From the NCBI GenBank assembly GCA_022572355.1, contig JACZWC010000007.1:1-64000 (forward strand): DNA of 64,000 bases. Reading direction: 5' to 3'. The notes beneath the pieces were generated by a model. The model saw only the letters and a program-made list of their open reading frames with translations, was not told the DNA's origin and searched no databases. Source of the DNA: Bacteroidota bacterium (GTDB lineage Bacteria; Bacteroidota; Bacteroidia; NORP154). Every line of letters starts with the position of its first letter. Position 1 is the stretch's first letter. Made by a program: the position numbers and the translations under genes. This document shows positions 39,282-49,107 of this stretch, piece by piece.

Positions 39282-40355
39282 ATGTTGAAGAAAGACACAT
39301 ATTGCATTATAATGGCCGGTGGCATTGGCAGCCGATTTTGGCCTATGAGCACCACGGAAAAACCCAAACAGTTTCTCGATATATTGGGCACGGGAACTTC
39401 ACTAATGCAGCAAACCTACAATCGCTTTTTAAGTATCTGCCCTGCAGAGAACATATACATCATTACCAATGACCTGTATAGACAGCAGGTTCAGGATCAA
39501 CTGGATGTGAAAGAGTTTCAGGTAATTTGTGAGCCTTCCAGAAGAAACACGGCTCCTTGCATTGCATACGGCAGCTATAAAATCGCTGACATCAACCCCG
39601 ATGCCAATATTATTGTGGCACCCTCAGACCACTTGATTCTGAAGGAAAAGGCTTTTCAGGAAACTATAGACAGCGCCATCAAAAAGACCGTGGAAGCAGA
39701 ATGCCTGATCACGTTAGGAATAAAACCGAGCAGGCCCGACACGGGTTATGGATATATTCAGTTTGATGATGATGAAGGAAAATTGGAGGATAATGTTAGA
39801 AAAGTGAAAACATTTACCGAAAAGCCTGATCTCGAGCTGGCACAGCAATTCTTGGACAGTGGAGATTTCTACTGGAACTCTGGCATCTTTGTTTGGACCG
39901 TACAGAGCATTTTGAAGGCAATCGCCACTCATTTACCAGAAGTTGATTCTCTGTTCAAAGAAGGTGAAGGAAAATACAATACTCCTGATGAAGCGAAGTT
40001 TATTGTAAGCGTATACGAGCGCTGTAAAAACATCTCTATTGACTACGGTGTTATGGAAAAAGCTGATAATGTGTTTGTGGTGCTATCAGAGTTTGGTTGG
40101 TCGGATTTGGGTACCTGGGGCTCTTTATACGACAACCTGGAGAAGACAAAAGACAATAATGCTGTGGTTGGAGACAAGGTTTATATGTTCGATTCAAAAA
40201 ACTGTATGGTTAATGTACCGCAAGACAAGCTAATTGTGTTACAAGGCCTTGAGGATTATATCGTTGTCGAAGCCAACAACACCTTACTCGTTTGCAAGAA
40301 AGAGGATGAGCAGAAGATTAAGCAGATGGTAAGCGACATTTATTCCAAAAAATAG
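39282..40355 (+). CDS. manC: Mannose-1-phosphate guanylyltransferase
   Basis: A 357-residue nucleotidyltransferase making GDP-mannose from mannose-1-phosphate and GTP, for polysaccharide, LPS or glycoprotein synthesis. Motifs: the nucleotide-binding loop MAGGIGSRFWPMSTTEKPKQF, VICEPSRRNTAPCIAYG, APSDHLI, KTFTEKPDLELAQQFLDSGDFYWNSGIFVW and FGWSDLGTWGSLY. It lacks the extra C-terminal isomerase domain of bifunctional ManC/AlgA proteins. It lies just downstream of the aminotransferase gene. Confidence 0.95.
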   Translation: MLKKDTYCIIMAGGIGSRFWPMSTTEKPKQFLDILGTGTSLMQQTYNRFLSICPAENIYIITNDLYRQQVQDQLDVKEFQVICEPSRRNTAPCIAYGSYKIADINPDANIIVAPSDHLILKEKAFQETIDSAIKKTVEAECLITLGIKPSRPDTGYGYIQFDDDEGKLEDNVRKVKTFTEKPDLELAQQFLDSGDFYWNSGIFVWTVQSILKAIATHLPEVDSLFKEGEGKYNTPDEAKFIVSVYERCKNISIDYGVMEKADNVFVVLSEFGWSDLGTWGSLYDNLEKTKDNNAVVGDKVYMFDSKNCMVNVPQDKLIVLQGLEDYIVVEANNTLLVCKKEDEQKIKQMVSDIYSKK

Positions 40356-40400
40356 TGGCTCTATTACAGAATAATGTGGATGAATTGTGGCTTTTAACAA

Positions 40401-40482
40401 GACGCTGATTTGCGCTGATCCTGTATGATTAATTATGTTTTTCACAGCGTAAAATCATAAAAAATCAGCGTTTGTCTGCGTC
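40401..40482. repeat. Intergenic palindromic element between manC and fumC
   Basis: Arms at 40,401-40,419 (GACGCTGATTTGCGCTGAT) and 40,464-40,482 (ATCAGCGTTTGTCTGCGTC) are imperfect inverted copies around an AT-rich spacer. This resembles dispersed AACGCTGAT-type intergenic repeats seen in Bacteroidota. It sits between two convergent genes and could act as a terminator or mRNA-stabilising structure. Confidence 0.6.
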
Positions 40483-40566
40483 AAAATCACTTCTTCAGGA
40501 CCGTGTCTTCGTTATTCTTCTGTGGAACAGCGAAGTACCGTAACAGAACCAAAATAGTTAGCCTGT

Positions 40567-41955
40567 TTATTTTCCTGTCATTTTGGAGGGGTCAACCCAC
40601 TTGTCAAAATCTTCAGCAGACACATAGCCCAGATTTATCGCTTCCTCCTTTAAAGTGGTTCCATTTTTATGGGCCGTTTTTGCTATTTCCGCGGCCTTTT
40701 CATATCCTATATGGGTGTTCAAGGCTGTAACCAACATCAAGGAGTTATTAAGGTTCTGCTGAATTGCTTCGTGATTGGGTTCTATGCCCACTGCGCAATT
40801 GTCATTGAATGATACGCATACATCCCCAATTAATCTGGCAGCCATTAACAGGTTGAAAATCATAACAGGCTTAAACACATTCAGTTCAAAATGGCCGTTC
40901 ATCCCTCCAATGGTGATTGAAGCATCGTTACCAACAACCTGTGCACAGACCATGGTCATGGCCTCACATTGTGTTGGATTTACTTTTCCCGGCATAATAG
41001 ATGATCCAGGTTCGTTGGCGGGCAGGCTTATTTCTCCCACGCCACATCTTGGACCAGAGGCCAATAAGCGAATGTCGTTGGCAATTTTCATCAGGCTTAC
41101 AGCAAGTTGCTTCAATGCTCCGGAACACTCCACAATGGCATCATGGGCGGCCAGCGCTTCAAACTTATTGGGCGCTGAAACAAATGGAAGCCCCGTTAAC
41201 TTGGCAATAGTGCTTGCTACCTTTTCTGAGTATCCGGCAGGTGTGTTAATTCCCGTTCCTACGGCAGTTCCACCCAATGCCAATTCCGACAAATGTTCCA
41301 AGGTATTCTTTAGCGCTTTTATACCATGTTCCAGTTGAGAGGCATAGCCAGAGAATTCCTGGCCCAAAGACAAGGGCGTGGCATCCATCAGGTGGGTTCT
41401 GCCTATTTTGATTACAGAATCAAAATCTTTCACCTTTTGCTGGAGGGTCTTTAGCAGCGTTTCAACACCTGGAATGGTCACTTCCACAATCATTTTATAA
41501 GCCGCGATATGCATGGCTGTTGGGAAAGTATCATTCGATGACTGTGACTTGTTTACATCGTCATTCGGATGTATAAAGAGATCTCCCTCACCTAACTTGT
41601 TGCCTTGAATTACGTGCGCCCTATTGGCAATGACCTCATTTGCATTCATATTTGATTGAGTACCCGATCCGGTTTGCCATACAACCAAGGGAAAATTATC
41701 ATCCAGTTTACCCTCCAATATTTCATCACACACCTGGGCAATGAGATCTGCTTTCTCCTTGTCAAGTACGCCTAATTCCATGTTGGTGAGTGCCGCCGCC
41801 TTTTTCAGATATGCAAAACCTCCAATAACTTCCTCCGGCATCCTCTGTCCGCCAATTTTAAAGTTATTGCGGGATCGTTCCGTTTGCGCTCCCCAGTACT
41901 TATCAGCAGGGACTTTAACCTCCCCCATTGTGTCTTTTTCTATTCGATGTTCCAT
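40567..41955 (-). CDS. fumC: Fumarate hydratase, class II
   Basis: At 462 residues this is standard for the oxygen-stable fumarase that interconverts fumarate and malate in the TCA cycle. Conserved blocks: [61 protein letters not shown] and the signature [16 protein letters not shown] with the catalytic serine near residue 318. It starts [13 protein letters not shown]. Palindromic elements flank it on both sides (40,401-40,482 and 42,008-42,089). Confidence 0.97.
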   Translation of the reverse strand: MEHRIEKDTMGEVKVPADKYWGAQTERSRNNFKIGGQRMPEEVIGGFAYLKKAAALTNMELGVLDKEKADLIAQVCDEILEGKLDDNFPLVVWQTGSGTQSNMNANEVIANRAHVIQGNKLGEGDLFIHPNDDVNKSQSSNDTFPTAMHIAAYKMIVEVTIPGVETLLKTLQQKVKDFDSVIKIGRTHLMDATPLSLGQEFSGYASQLEHGIKALKNTLEHLSELALGGTAVGTGINTPAGYSEKVASTIAKLTGLPFVSAPNKFEALAAHDAIVECSGALKQLAVSLMKIANDIRLLASGPRCGVGEISLPANEPGSSIMPGKVNPTQCEAMTMVCAQVVGNDASITIGGMNGHFELNVFKPVMIFNLLMAARLIGDVCVSFNDNCAVGIEPNHEAIQQNLNNSLMLVTALNTHIGYEKAAEIAKTAHKNGTTLKEEAINLGYVSAEDFDKWVDPSKMTGK

Positions 41956-42007
41956 GGAACCTTGATATTCGTTATATAAAATGCTTATATAAAACCCTAT
42001 TGACTTT

Positions 42008-42089
42008 CTTAGTGATTCTTTGTGTTCTTAGTGCCTTAGTGGTGAAGATTTTTACCACTAAGACACGCAGGTCACTCAGACGCACTAAG
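42008..42089. repeat. Intergenic palindromic element between arsC-like gene and fumC
   Basis: The inner arms CTTAGTGGT (42,035-42,043) and ACCACTAAG (42,054-42,062) are perfect, and the outer arms CTTAGTG (42,008-42,014) and CACTAAG (42,083-42,089) also pair. This is a typical dispersed cttagtg-type Bacteroidota repeat, 3' of the ArsC-family gene. Confidence 0.65.
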
Positions 42090-42139
42090 GGTTAAGTCTA
42101 TATAAGGTACTTGTCACTTTAAGATAAAAAATACTGCTT

Positions 42140-42481
42140 CTATAATAATTCATTTACATTTTCCGGTGGCCGGCCAATTATTGCCTGGTCTCCTTTGATG
42201 ACAATTGGCCTTTCTATGAGAACAGGGTTCGATACCATTGCTTCTATCCACTCCTCATCTGTCAAGTCTTTTCCTTTATAATTCTCCTTAAAAACAGATT
42301 CACCTTTTCTCAATAGTTGATCGGGTGCAAGTGCCAGCATATCCAATATAGATCTGAGCTCATCCGCTGATGGAACATCTTTCAGATATTCAACAATCTC
42401 TACTTCTGATCCGCTTTCCTGTATGATTGCCAGCGTCTCCCGGCTCTTTCTACATCTGGTATTGTGAAGTATTTTTAACAT
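42140..42481 (-). CDS. ArsC/Spx-family thioredoxin-fold protein
   Basis: A 113-residue protein from ATG 42,481 (a TTG four codons upstream is open but less likely). It has the ArsC-family C-x-x-S active site in NTRCRKSRE, followed by EIVEYLKDVPS and the C-terminal LIERPIVIKGDQAIIGRPPE that holds the conserved arginine region of arsenate reductases. The family uses glutaredoxin-linked chemistry to reduce arsenate, but many short members have no tested role. No ars operon genes are nearby, so an arsenic function is not supported by context. Confidence 0.88.
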   Translation of the reverse strand: MLKILHNTRCRKSRETLAIIQESGSEVEIVEYLKDVPSADELRSILDMLALAPDQLLRKGESVFKENYKGKDLTDEEWIEAMVSNPVLIERPIVIKGDQAIIGRPPENVNELL

Positions 42482-42525
42482 AATTTTATCCAATTGACAT
42501 GCAAGGCTAAATTATAAATAATACG

Positions 42526-43618
42526 TTATTTATCCGAGCCAAACTCCATCAGGTATGCTTTGATAAATTCATCCAGCTCGCCGTCCATCACGCCTTGAAC
42601 GTCCGATGTTTCTACATTGGTGCGAAGGTCTTTCACTAATTTATAGGGGTGCATTACGTAATTCCTGATTTGTGAGCCCCATTCTATTTTCTTTTTCCCG
42701 CTTTCGATCTTATCCCTCTTTTCCATCTTCTTCCTAAGCTCCAGTTCATAGAGTTGTGATTTTAAATGCTGCATGGCCTTGTATTTATTATCCAACTGCG
42801 ACCTGGACTCAGAGTTCTCAACAACAATCCCGGATGGAGCGTGTTTTAACCTTACAGCCGTTTCAATCTTATTCACAGACTGGCCACCCGCCCCTCCAGA
42901 TCTATATGTATCCCAGGTAATGTCGGCAGGATTAATTTCTATTTCAATCGAATCATCCACCAGTGGGTACACAAAAACCGATGCAAAGGAAGTGTGACGC
43001 TTCTTGTTTGAATCAAATGGCGATATCCTGACCAACCTGTGAACGCCGTTTTCCCCCTTTAAATATCCATAAGCGAATTCTCCCCCTATTTCCAGCGTCA
43101 CGGATTTTATCCCAGCTCCATCCCCGGGCTGGTGGTCTATTTGCTTAACTACAAATCCACCTTTTTCACTCCACATGATGTACATGCGCATGAGCATCTC
43201 TGCCCAATCCTGGCTTTCGGTTCCGCCAGCTCCAGAGTTTATTTGTAGTACGGCATCGAGATTATCCTCTTCACCGGAGAGCATGTTCTTGAACTCCAGA
43301 TCTTCAACGCTCTTTAAGGTTTTCTCGTATTGTTTTACAACCTCCTCCTTAGAGGCCTCTCCTTCTTTGTGAAACTCCAATAGAACAACCAAATCGTCCA
43401 GATTTGTTTTGGTAGATTGGAAAGCCGTTGTCCAGGTCTTTTTCTTGCTTATTTTTTTAAGAAAGATCTCAGCCTTTTTAGGATCATCCCAAAAATCTGC
43501 TGCCTGACTTTGCTCTTCTTCTTCTTCTATTAATTGGGTTTTGGCATCTATGTCAAAGATGCCTCCTCAGCGCTACCAGGCGCTCTTCCAGATCATGAAG
43601 TTGTTCAGACGTGGTCAT
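42526..43618 (-). CDS. prfB: Peptide chain release factor 2, with programmed +1 frameshift
   Basis: The coding sequence is two joined pieces on the minus strand: 43,618-43,556 (21 codons from [24 protein letters not shown]), then +1 shift past one T, then 43,554-42,526. At the junction the RNA reads AGGAGGCATCTTTGAC: an SD-like AGGAGG, CUU, then in-frame UGA, the classic self-regulating RF2 site. The joined protein is 363 residues, as expected, with the stop-reading tripeptide SPF ([12 protein letters not shown]) and the catalytic GGQ ([13 protein letters not shown]). It recognises UGA and UAA. Without the frameshift, only a 288-residue piece appears to be coded. Confidence 0.96.
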
Positions 43619-43636
43619 AAAGGTTAGTATCAGTAA

Positions 43637-45556
43637 TTAGTAAATAACAAGCTTTGTGGATTGTGCAAATTCCGGTATCTTTACCCAAATGTAGTACAAT
43701 CCAATTGACAAATCGCTCAAATCAATTGGGGAAATGCGATTCACAATACTCAGTCTTTTCTCAAGATGTCCAATGCTGTTATAAATCTCTACAATAAAAG
43801 GTAAGTTCAATTCATTAACCTCCAACATGAGATTTCCATTAGTTGGTATGGGATAAATATTGATCGCAATATTTTCATCCAAAACATCTTGTATGCCCAC
43901 GCCACAAGGATCTTGAATGCCTACATTGGCAACACTATAAGTACGAATTTTTGAAAATGTTTCCGGCCCATTTGGGAAAAACCATTGCGTTAACACATGA
44001 GTTGAAGCACCCAATACCAGGTCAGTAGTTACGCTGCAATCATAAACCCCATTATCTCCAGACGTAGCACTCACAATACTATAACTGGTTGCGTTCGCAC
44101 CCGTAATTGCAGAACCATTTAGCTTCCACTGATAGGATAGGGGAAAATTAGAAGCTATGCTCATTGTAAGAGCTTCTGTCAAACACAGGTTGGTATCAAT
44201 GTAATCAAATGTAATTTCCGGATACGAGAACCGGCCCAGGCATGTTCTATGATCACTGAAATCCGTTATATCCCACATGAGGCTATCAATTCCCCGAAAG
44301 GTAATTATGGAGTTGTATGTTTCTGCAGGCAACAAATGCCTGCTCGAACCCCACACATGATCGATCACCTTTCCTGTATCAGCATAACTAAACGTTGATT
44401 CAAAATATCCAATATGATCTGGTATTAGTGGAAGTAGAGCGGCCTTGAGTGCAGTATACTCAACGCCATCTTTCGGACCTGTATTCAAATCTCCACCGAT
44501 AATAACCGCCTCGGTATTAGGCAGATTCAAGCTATCAATAAAATTCCATATTTCGCCATATTGCTCAGTTCGGATTTGAATATCCAGAGCAGAACCTCCG
44601 GCTTCCATGTGTGTACCAAAAATATGATACGTTTTGCCCAGCTTGTTTATTTTCGCATATTTAATTCCCTTGGTTGCAAAACAATCCTGAGCATTGATAT
44701 TCGAACAATTATTATAGCGGTACTCGGCTTCAGAAATAATGGGCCATCTACTGTAAATAATTACCCCGCCGTTGGTTAAGGAAGTTACACTAGGCAAAGC
44801 GGTATCATTTAATATCAATGTGTAATTCGTAAAACCTTCTGCCTCCATCGCCGGTGTTAGATAGTTCCATCTGGCAGAATCACTAAAAACTTCCTGAAAA
44901 ATGACTACATCCTGGTTGGGCGAAAACAGTACGGGCAACAGCGATGCTCGTTCGTAAAAGTTACCCGTTATGATGGGCATCAACTTAACGTTGTAAGATA
45001 TCACATTGATTGTACTGGGATCGCTGAAATCAGAATTCGATATTGCATAGACGAAATCTTTGTGAATGGCAAACACGATATTATCATCATTGTCGATCAA
45101 ATCTGTCTCACGTTTGTATTTGATAGTACACTTGGTAGTATCCACAGTGGTTTGGCCTTCATGAAAGCTACCATCAAAGTACCATGGGTGGTTGAAACCA
45201 TTCGCCGATGCCGAATAGAGAAGATCAGCTCCCAGCGATGGACCAACAAACATTGCCTTTAGATGTACGGTGTCGCCATTGTAAGACGCACTCACATCAA
45301 ATACTACAGTATCACCGCTTACGAGCAGCGTATCCGGGTCAAAATCCATGATCGCTGTCTTGTTTTCCCAAGCAGTAGACATGACATCCAGAGAGCTCCA
45401 TTGATTTCCTGCAATCGATTTATTACCCGAAATGGCAACTGTGATGTCGAAATCTAAATCTGTGTTGTTTTGAATATAAACCGTACTCTGCGAAAAACCT
45501 ACCGCAGGTGAAAGCATGCAAATAAGAAAAATTGCCTTTAAAATTAATTTATTCAT
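43637..45556 (-). CDS. T9SS-exported sphingomyelinase-like phosphodiesterase
   Basis: A 639-residue protein with a signal peptide ending SPAVGFSQ, an N-terminal beta region (YIQNNTDLDFDITV), then a DNase I-type endonuclease/exonuclease/phosphatase domain from ~182 to ~440. Matching the bacterial neutral sphingomyelinase pattern are SYNVKLMP, NQDVVIFQEVF (metal-binding Glu), GTHMEAGG, GGDLNTGP near 354 and SDHRT near 435 with the catalytic His. An Ig-like domain (LCLTEALTMSIASNFPLSYQ) and a T9SS sorting domain (~563 on, NIYPIPTNGNLMLEV) follow. It likely hydrolyses phosphodiesters of a lipid or other substrate outside the cell; sphingomyelin specificity is inferred from family resemblance. Confidence 0.85.
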   Translation of the reverse strand: MNKLILKAIFLICMLSPAVGFSQSTVYIQNNTDLDFDITVAISGNKSIAGNQWSSLDVMSTAWENKTAIMDFDPDTLLVSGDTVVFDVSASYNGDTVHLKAMFVGPSLGADLLYSASANGFNHPWYFDGSFHEGQTTVDTTKCTIKYKRETDLIDNDDNIVFAIHKDFVYAISNSDFSDPSTINVISYNVKLMPIITGNFYERASLLPVLFSPNQDVVIFQEVFSDSARWNYLTPAMEAEGFTNYTLILNDTALPSVTSLTNGGVIIYSRWPIISEAEYRYNNCSNINAQDCFATKGIKYAKINKLGKTYHIFGTHMEAGGSALDIQIRTEQYGEIWNFIDSLNLPNTEAVIIGGDLNTGPKDGVEYTALKAALLPLIPDHIGYFESTFSYADTGKVIDHVWGSSRHLLPAETYNSIITFRGIDSLMWDITDFSDHRTCLGRFSYPEITFDYIDTNLCLTEALTMSIASNFPLSYQWKLNGSAITGANATSYSIVSATSGDNGVYDCSVTTDLVLGASTHVLTQWFFPNGPETFSKIRTYSVANVGIQDPCGVGIQDVLDENIAINIYPIPTNGNLMLEVNELNLPFIVEIYNSIGHLEKRLSIVNRISPIDLSDLSIGLYYIWVKIPEFAQSTKLVIY

Positions 45557-45634
45557 GTCATTCTCATCATAATTGTCATAGTCATCTTACCACGACTCCT
45601 CTCACTCTTTAAAATTACAACTTTGCCCTGATCT

Positions 45635-46084
45635 TTATTTCAACAGGCGCCATACCAGTTCAGCTTCGTATCCCTTTCCAATACAATAGCTGGCGACCTG
45701 CTTGTTTTTTACAAATGTGTTGGTACTTCTGCTTGATTTTCGTTTATTTTCAATAAGAGACTTCAGCGTTTGAACGTAGTCATCTTCTTCTATTTCCGAT
45801 AACCCCGCCTCAATACAATAATCCGAGAGCTGACGCTTTTTTAGTTCCATGGTTATTTTAACTCGTCCCCATTTCTTCTGTCGGAATTTCCCTCCTGCAT
45901 AGATTCTTGCAAAACGTTCCTCGTTAACAAATCCAGCAGTTATAAGATCTGCAATGGTACTCTCAATCTCCGCTGATCTTACTCCCCAGATTCTCATTCT
46001 ATCACGCACATCCTTTTGGCATCTCTCCTGATATGCACAGTAATGCTTCGCCTTTTTCAATGTATCTCTCGTCTCCCCTTTCAT
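45635..46084 (-). CDS. recX: Regulatory protein RecX
   Basis: A 149-residue protein rich in short helices with the RecX pattern: ALxYCxYQERCxxDVRxRM near the N-terminus, FVNEERFARIYAGGKFRQKKWG in the middle and YVQTLKSLIENK, ending SYCIGKGYEAELVWRLLK. RecX binds and restrains RecA filaments. recA is not adjacent here. The length is normal. Confidence 0.93.
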   Translation of the reverse strand: MKGETRDTLKKAKHYCAYQERCQKDVRDRMRIWGVRSAEIESTIADLITAGFVNEERFARIYAGGKFRQKKWGRVKITMELKKRQLSDYCIEAGLSEIEEDDYVQTLKSLIENKRKSSRSTNTFVKNKQVASYCIGKGYEAELVWRLLK

Positions 46085-46124
46085 CTACTCATCTAATTTA
46101 TCACTTCCAGTGGTTAAAAGAACA

Positions 46125-46132
46125 TAGCTTTG
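46125..46132 (+). promoter_or_regulatory. Candidate -7 box for the MFS gene
   Basis: TAGCTTTG fits TAnnTTTG, 35 bp before ATG 46,168. The -33 position reads CACT, so only half the promoter is convincing. Confidence 0.4.
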
Positions 46133-46167
46133 CCCAGTTCAAAATTTAGTTCACCAAGGACGAATTT

Positions 46168-47430
46168 ATGAAAAACAAAAGGGCCATTTTTTTTCTTTTT
46201 TGTGCCAATAGCGTTTCGGGGGTTTCCCAGGGAATTAGTATGATTGCTATACCCTGGTACTTTGCAGGCGAACTTAATATGCCTTCTTTTTTTGGCGCTC
46301 TTTATGCCACAATTACCGGATTGTCTCTGTTTTGGGGGTTGCTTGTTGGTACCATGGTCGATCGCTTTAACCGTAAGTACATATTTCTATTCGTAACCGG
46401 CGTTGGGGCACTCCTGCTCTCGGCCATATCTTTTTCAGGATACTATATGGGTACTGTACATTATTTATTGGTGGCAGCAGCTTTTGCTTCTACCTACTTT
46501 ATCTATTCCGTTCATTATCCCAATTTGTATGCCTTTGCACAGGAAATAACAGAGAAAAAGCACTATGGAAGAATCACTTCCTATATAGAAATCCAAGGGC
46601 AGCTTACCACGATGATAGCTGGCGGGTTGGCTGCTCTGCTGTTATCCGGAGTTAATTCAGATGTGGTTAGTTTTTTCGGTTGGGAATTTACATTCCCATT
46701 TACGATAGAAAAATGGGAGCTTCACGAGATTTTTGCTGTTGACGCGATTACTTACTTGCTCGCATTTGCTTTGATTCTCCTGATCAGGTACGTGCCAATA
46801 GAAGAGAGAATAATAGATACAGGATCTATAAAAGATCGTTTGATCTTTGGAATTAACTACCTGAAAAGCAATAAATACGTTTTTCTTTTCGGAATCGCGT
46901 CTTTTTCCGTCTTCGTCACCATATTGTGTATTGGATTTTTCATTGCACCTATTTACATAAACAACCATTTACATGGAGGTGCAGGCGTATATGCCATATC
47001 CGATGTGTTTTTTGCCTGTGGCGCAGTTCTGGCTGGATTTGGAATTAGATATGTCTTCAAACAAAAGACCGTAGTCGCAATCATTGTAATGTCATTGGTC
47101 ACGGCATGCATTTATTTTTTCTATACCGTTAATTACAATTTTTCACTGTTTTATGTGACTATGCTCCTGATAGGATGCTGCAATGCGGGAATTAGAATAA
47201 TGAGAATGACCTATATTTTTAATCATATCCCGAACAACATTATTGGCAGAACCAATAGTATTTTTGGAATGTCTAATGTGATGCTCAGATTCACCTTCCT
47301 CACAAGTTTCTCATTACCCTTTTTTGCTAGTGGAAATAATATCATTTACCCATTTATGATAATGGGTTGCTTTATAGTCGTATCGACTATACCTCTACTG
47401 GTGTGGTACAAAAAGATCCTTAAATCTTGA
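46168..47430 (+). CDS. Major facilitator superfamily transporter
   Basis: A 420-residue polytopic protein with about 12 hydrophobic helices. The loop between helices 2 and 3 carries GTMVDRFNRKYIF, the MFS signature-like G-x-x-x-D-R-x-x-R-R position. It resembles bacterial multidrug or enterobactin-exporter (EntS)-like MFS members, but no substrate can be assigned. Its last 11 nt overlap the convergent RNase G gene, and a TAnnTTTG box lies upstream. Confidence 0.88.
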   Translation: MKNKRAIFFLFCANSVSGVSQGISMIAIPWYFAGELNMPSFFGALYATITGLSLFWGLLVGTMVDRFNRKYIFLFVTGVGALLLSAISFSGYYMGTVHYLLVAAAFASTYFIYSVHYPNLYAFAQEITEKKHYGRITSYIEIQGQLTTMIAGGLAALLLSGVNSDVVSFFGWEFTFPFTIEKWELHEIFAVDAITYLLAFALILLIRYVPIEERIIDTGSIKDRLIFGINYLKSNKYVFLFGIASFSVFVTILCIGFFIAPIYINNHLHGGAGVYAISDVFFACGAVLAGFGIRYVFKQKTVVAIIVMSLVTACIYFFYTVNYNFSLFYVTMLLIGCCNAGIRIMRMTYIFNHIPNNIIGRTNSIFGMSNVMLRFTFLTSFSLPFFASGNNIIYPFMIMGCFIVVSTIPLLVWYKKILKS

Positions 47431-48970
47431 TCTCTTCGCCTTGTTTGTTGAAGTACCTTGACTCGAGAAAATGATATGATGGCTCTGGCTTGATTTTGAT
47501 TCTCTTCTTATATTTCAATAGCCATTTTCTAACAATAGACATAAATCCTTTTGTTATATATGCCTCTATAAAAGGGTGAACATGAATGGTTAACTGTGGC
47601 TCATTTTGCTCATTTAAGAAGTAGGAGATATTACTTTCAATATCATCAATTATTAACACACTGGCCTGTATTTCTCCTGTTCCGTTACAGGCAGGGCACT
47701 GTTCAACTGTGGTAATCTTCATTTCAGGTCGTACACGCTGCCTTGTAATCTGAATCAGCCCGAATTTACTGGGGGGTAATATTTTATGTTTAGCCCTATC
47801 TTTGCTCATTGCGTCAGTGAGCCTCTTATGCAGTATTTTTCTGTTTTCAGACTTGTACATGTCGATGAAATCCACCACTATTATTCCCCCCATATCACGA
47901 AGTTGCAATTGCCGTGCAATTTCATCCGCTGCATCCAGATTTACGGCAAGGGCGTTGGTTTCCTGATCGTCCTTTGAATTTGTACGGCTACCACTATTTA
48001 CATCAATTACATGGAGCGCTTCTGTATGCTCAATTACCAGATAAGCCCTGCTTTTCATGGTCACAAACTTTCCAAACAGAGCTTTGATTTGCTTATCTAC
48101 GCCGAACTTTTCAAAAATTGGCTCCTTGCCAGAGTAGTAATGAACGATATTCTCCTTTTCAGGAGCAATTGATTTGATGTACTCTTTTACTTCGTCCGCA
48201 AGTTTTTGATTGTTGATTTGAATATTGTTGAAATCTGCATTGAGGAGATCCCTCAAAATCGCAGAGGTTCTGTTAAGCTCCCCTAAAATTTTTACCGGTG
48301 GTTTGCTTGTTTTTAGCGTGTTAAATCCATTGGTCCAACGGCTGATTAATTCACGAAGGTCTGAATCAAGTTCCGCTACTTTCTTGTTCTCAGCAACAGT
48401 TCTAATTATAATACCGAAGTTTTTAGGCTTAATACTCGTCATAAGCCTTTTTAACCTTGTACGCTCTTCCCTATTGGTAATTTTCTGAGATATAGAGACC
48501 TTATCATTAAACGGGACCAGGATAATAAAACGGCCAGCTAAAGAGATCTCACAACTAATGCGCGGACCTTTAGTTGATATAGGCTCCTTTACAATCTGAA
48601 CAAGTACGTGCTGGTTAGACGAGAGGACATCGGCTATCTTGCCCCTCTTGTCAATATCCTTTGCAAAGGACAAGTTCTGAAAAAGCGGCCCCACGTGCTG
48701 ATTACCCATCGCTCCCTTCACAAACCTTGCAAGGGATTTGTATTGAGGGCCAAGGTCAAGGTAATGCAGGAAGGCATCTTTTTCATAACCCACATCTACA
48801 AATGCGGCGTTAAGGCCGGGCATAACTTTTTTAACTCTTCCGAGATACAAGTCACCGACAGTGTACTTGTTCTCACTGTCTTCTTTGTTTAGCTCTATTA
48901 ACTTTTTGTCTTCGAGCAGGGCCAGCGTTACATCCGAAGATGACGTGTCCACTATTAATTCTTTATTCAC
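47420..48970 (-). CDS. rng: Ribonuclease G/E family endoribonuclease
   Basis: A 516-residue RNase G-type protein for rRNA and mRNA processing. An S1 domain at ~37-110 (YTVGDLYLGRVKKVMPGLNAAFVDVG), the catalytic core with HVIDVNSGSRTN and GGIIVVDFIDM carrying the Mg-binding aspartates, and the Zn-link CPAC-NGTG near 435. It lacks the long C-terminal degradosome scaffold of RNase E. It is the last gene of the cluster HU - TPR - 30-aa basic protein - rng, with a 153-nt leader after the small gene containing a hairpin at 49,061-49,088. Confidence 0.95.
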   Translation of the reverse strand: MNKELIVDTSSSDVTLALLEDKKLIELNKEDSENKYTVGDLYLGRVKKVMPGLNAAFVDVGYEKDAFLHYLDLGPQYKSLARFVKGAMGNQHVGPLFQNLSFAKDIDKRGKIADVLSSNQHVLVQIVKEPISTKGPRISCEISLAGRFIILVPFNDKVSISQKITNREERTRLKRLMTSIKPKNFGIIIRTVAENKKVAELDSDLRELISRWTNGFNTLKTSKPPVKILGELNRTSAILRDLLNADFNNIQINNQKLADEVKEYIKSIAPEKENIVHYYSGKEPIFEKFGVDKQIKALFGKFVTMKSRAYLVIEHTEALHVIDVNSGSRTNSKDDQETNALAVNLDAADEIARQLQLRDMGGIIVVDFIDMYKSENRKILHKRLTDAMSKDRAKHKILPPSKFGLIQITRQRVRPEMKITTVEQCPACNGTGEIQASVLIIDDIESNISYFLNEQNEPQLTIHVHPFIEAYITKGFMSIVRKWLLKYKKRIKIKPEPSYHFLESRYFNKQGEEIKI

Positions 48971-49060
48971 TTTGTATAATTTGCTTGTGTACCAAGCTGC
49001 AGCCTTAGTTTCGGACTAATAGAAAGTATACCTATACTGAAAGACTGATTTAAGAGAAAT

Positions 49061-49088
49061 GAATGGTATTTTTCAAATACCGCATTCG
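49061..49088 (-). promoter_or_regulatory. Hairpin in the leader upstream of rng
   Basis: GGTATTT / AAATACC (49,065-49,081) is a perfect 7-bp stem with a 3-nt loop, and GAATG/CATTC extends it across a small bulge. It lies ~90 nt before the rng start in the intergenic leader. RNase E/G genes elsewhere are feedback-controlled through leader structures, so this may be one; not proven. Confidence 0.4.
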
Positions 49089-49107
49089 CTTGAGATAGTG
49101 CGAAACA

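Noticed and set aside
40775..41338. 187-residue plus-strand ORF opposite fumC
   Set aside because: It is a shadow of a well-conserved fumarase; the composition is that of reverse-read coding DNA.
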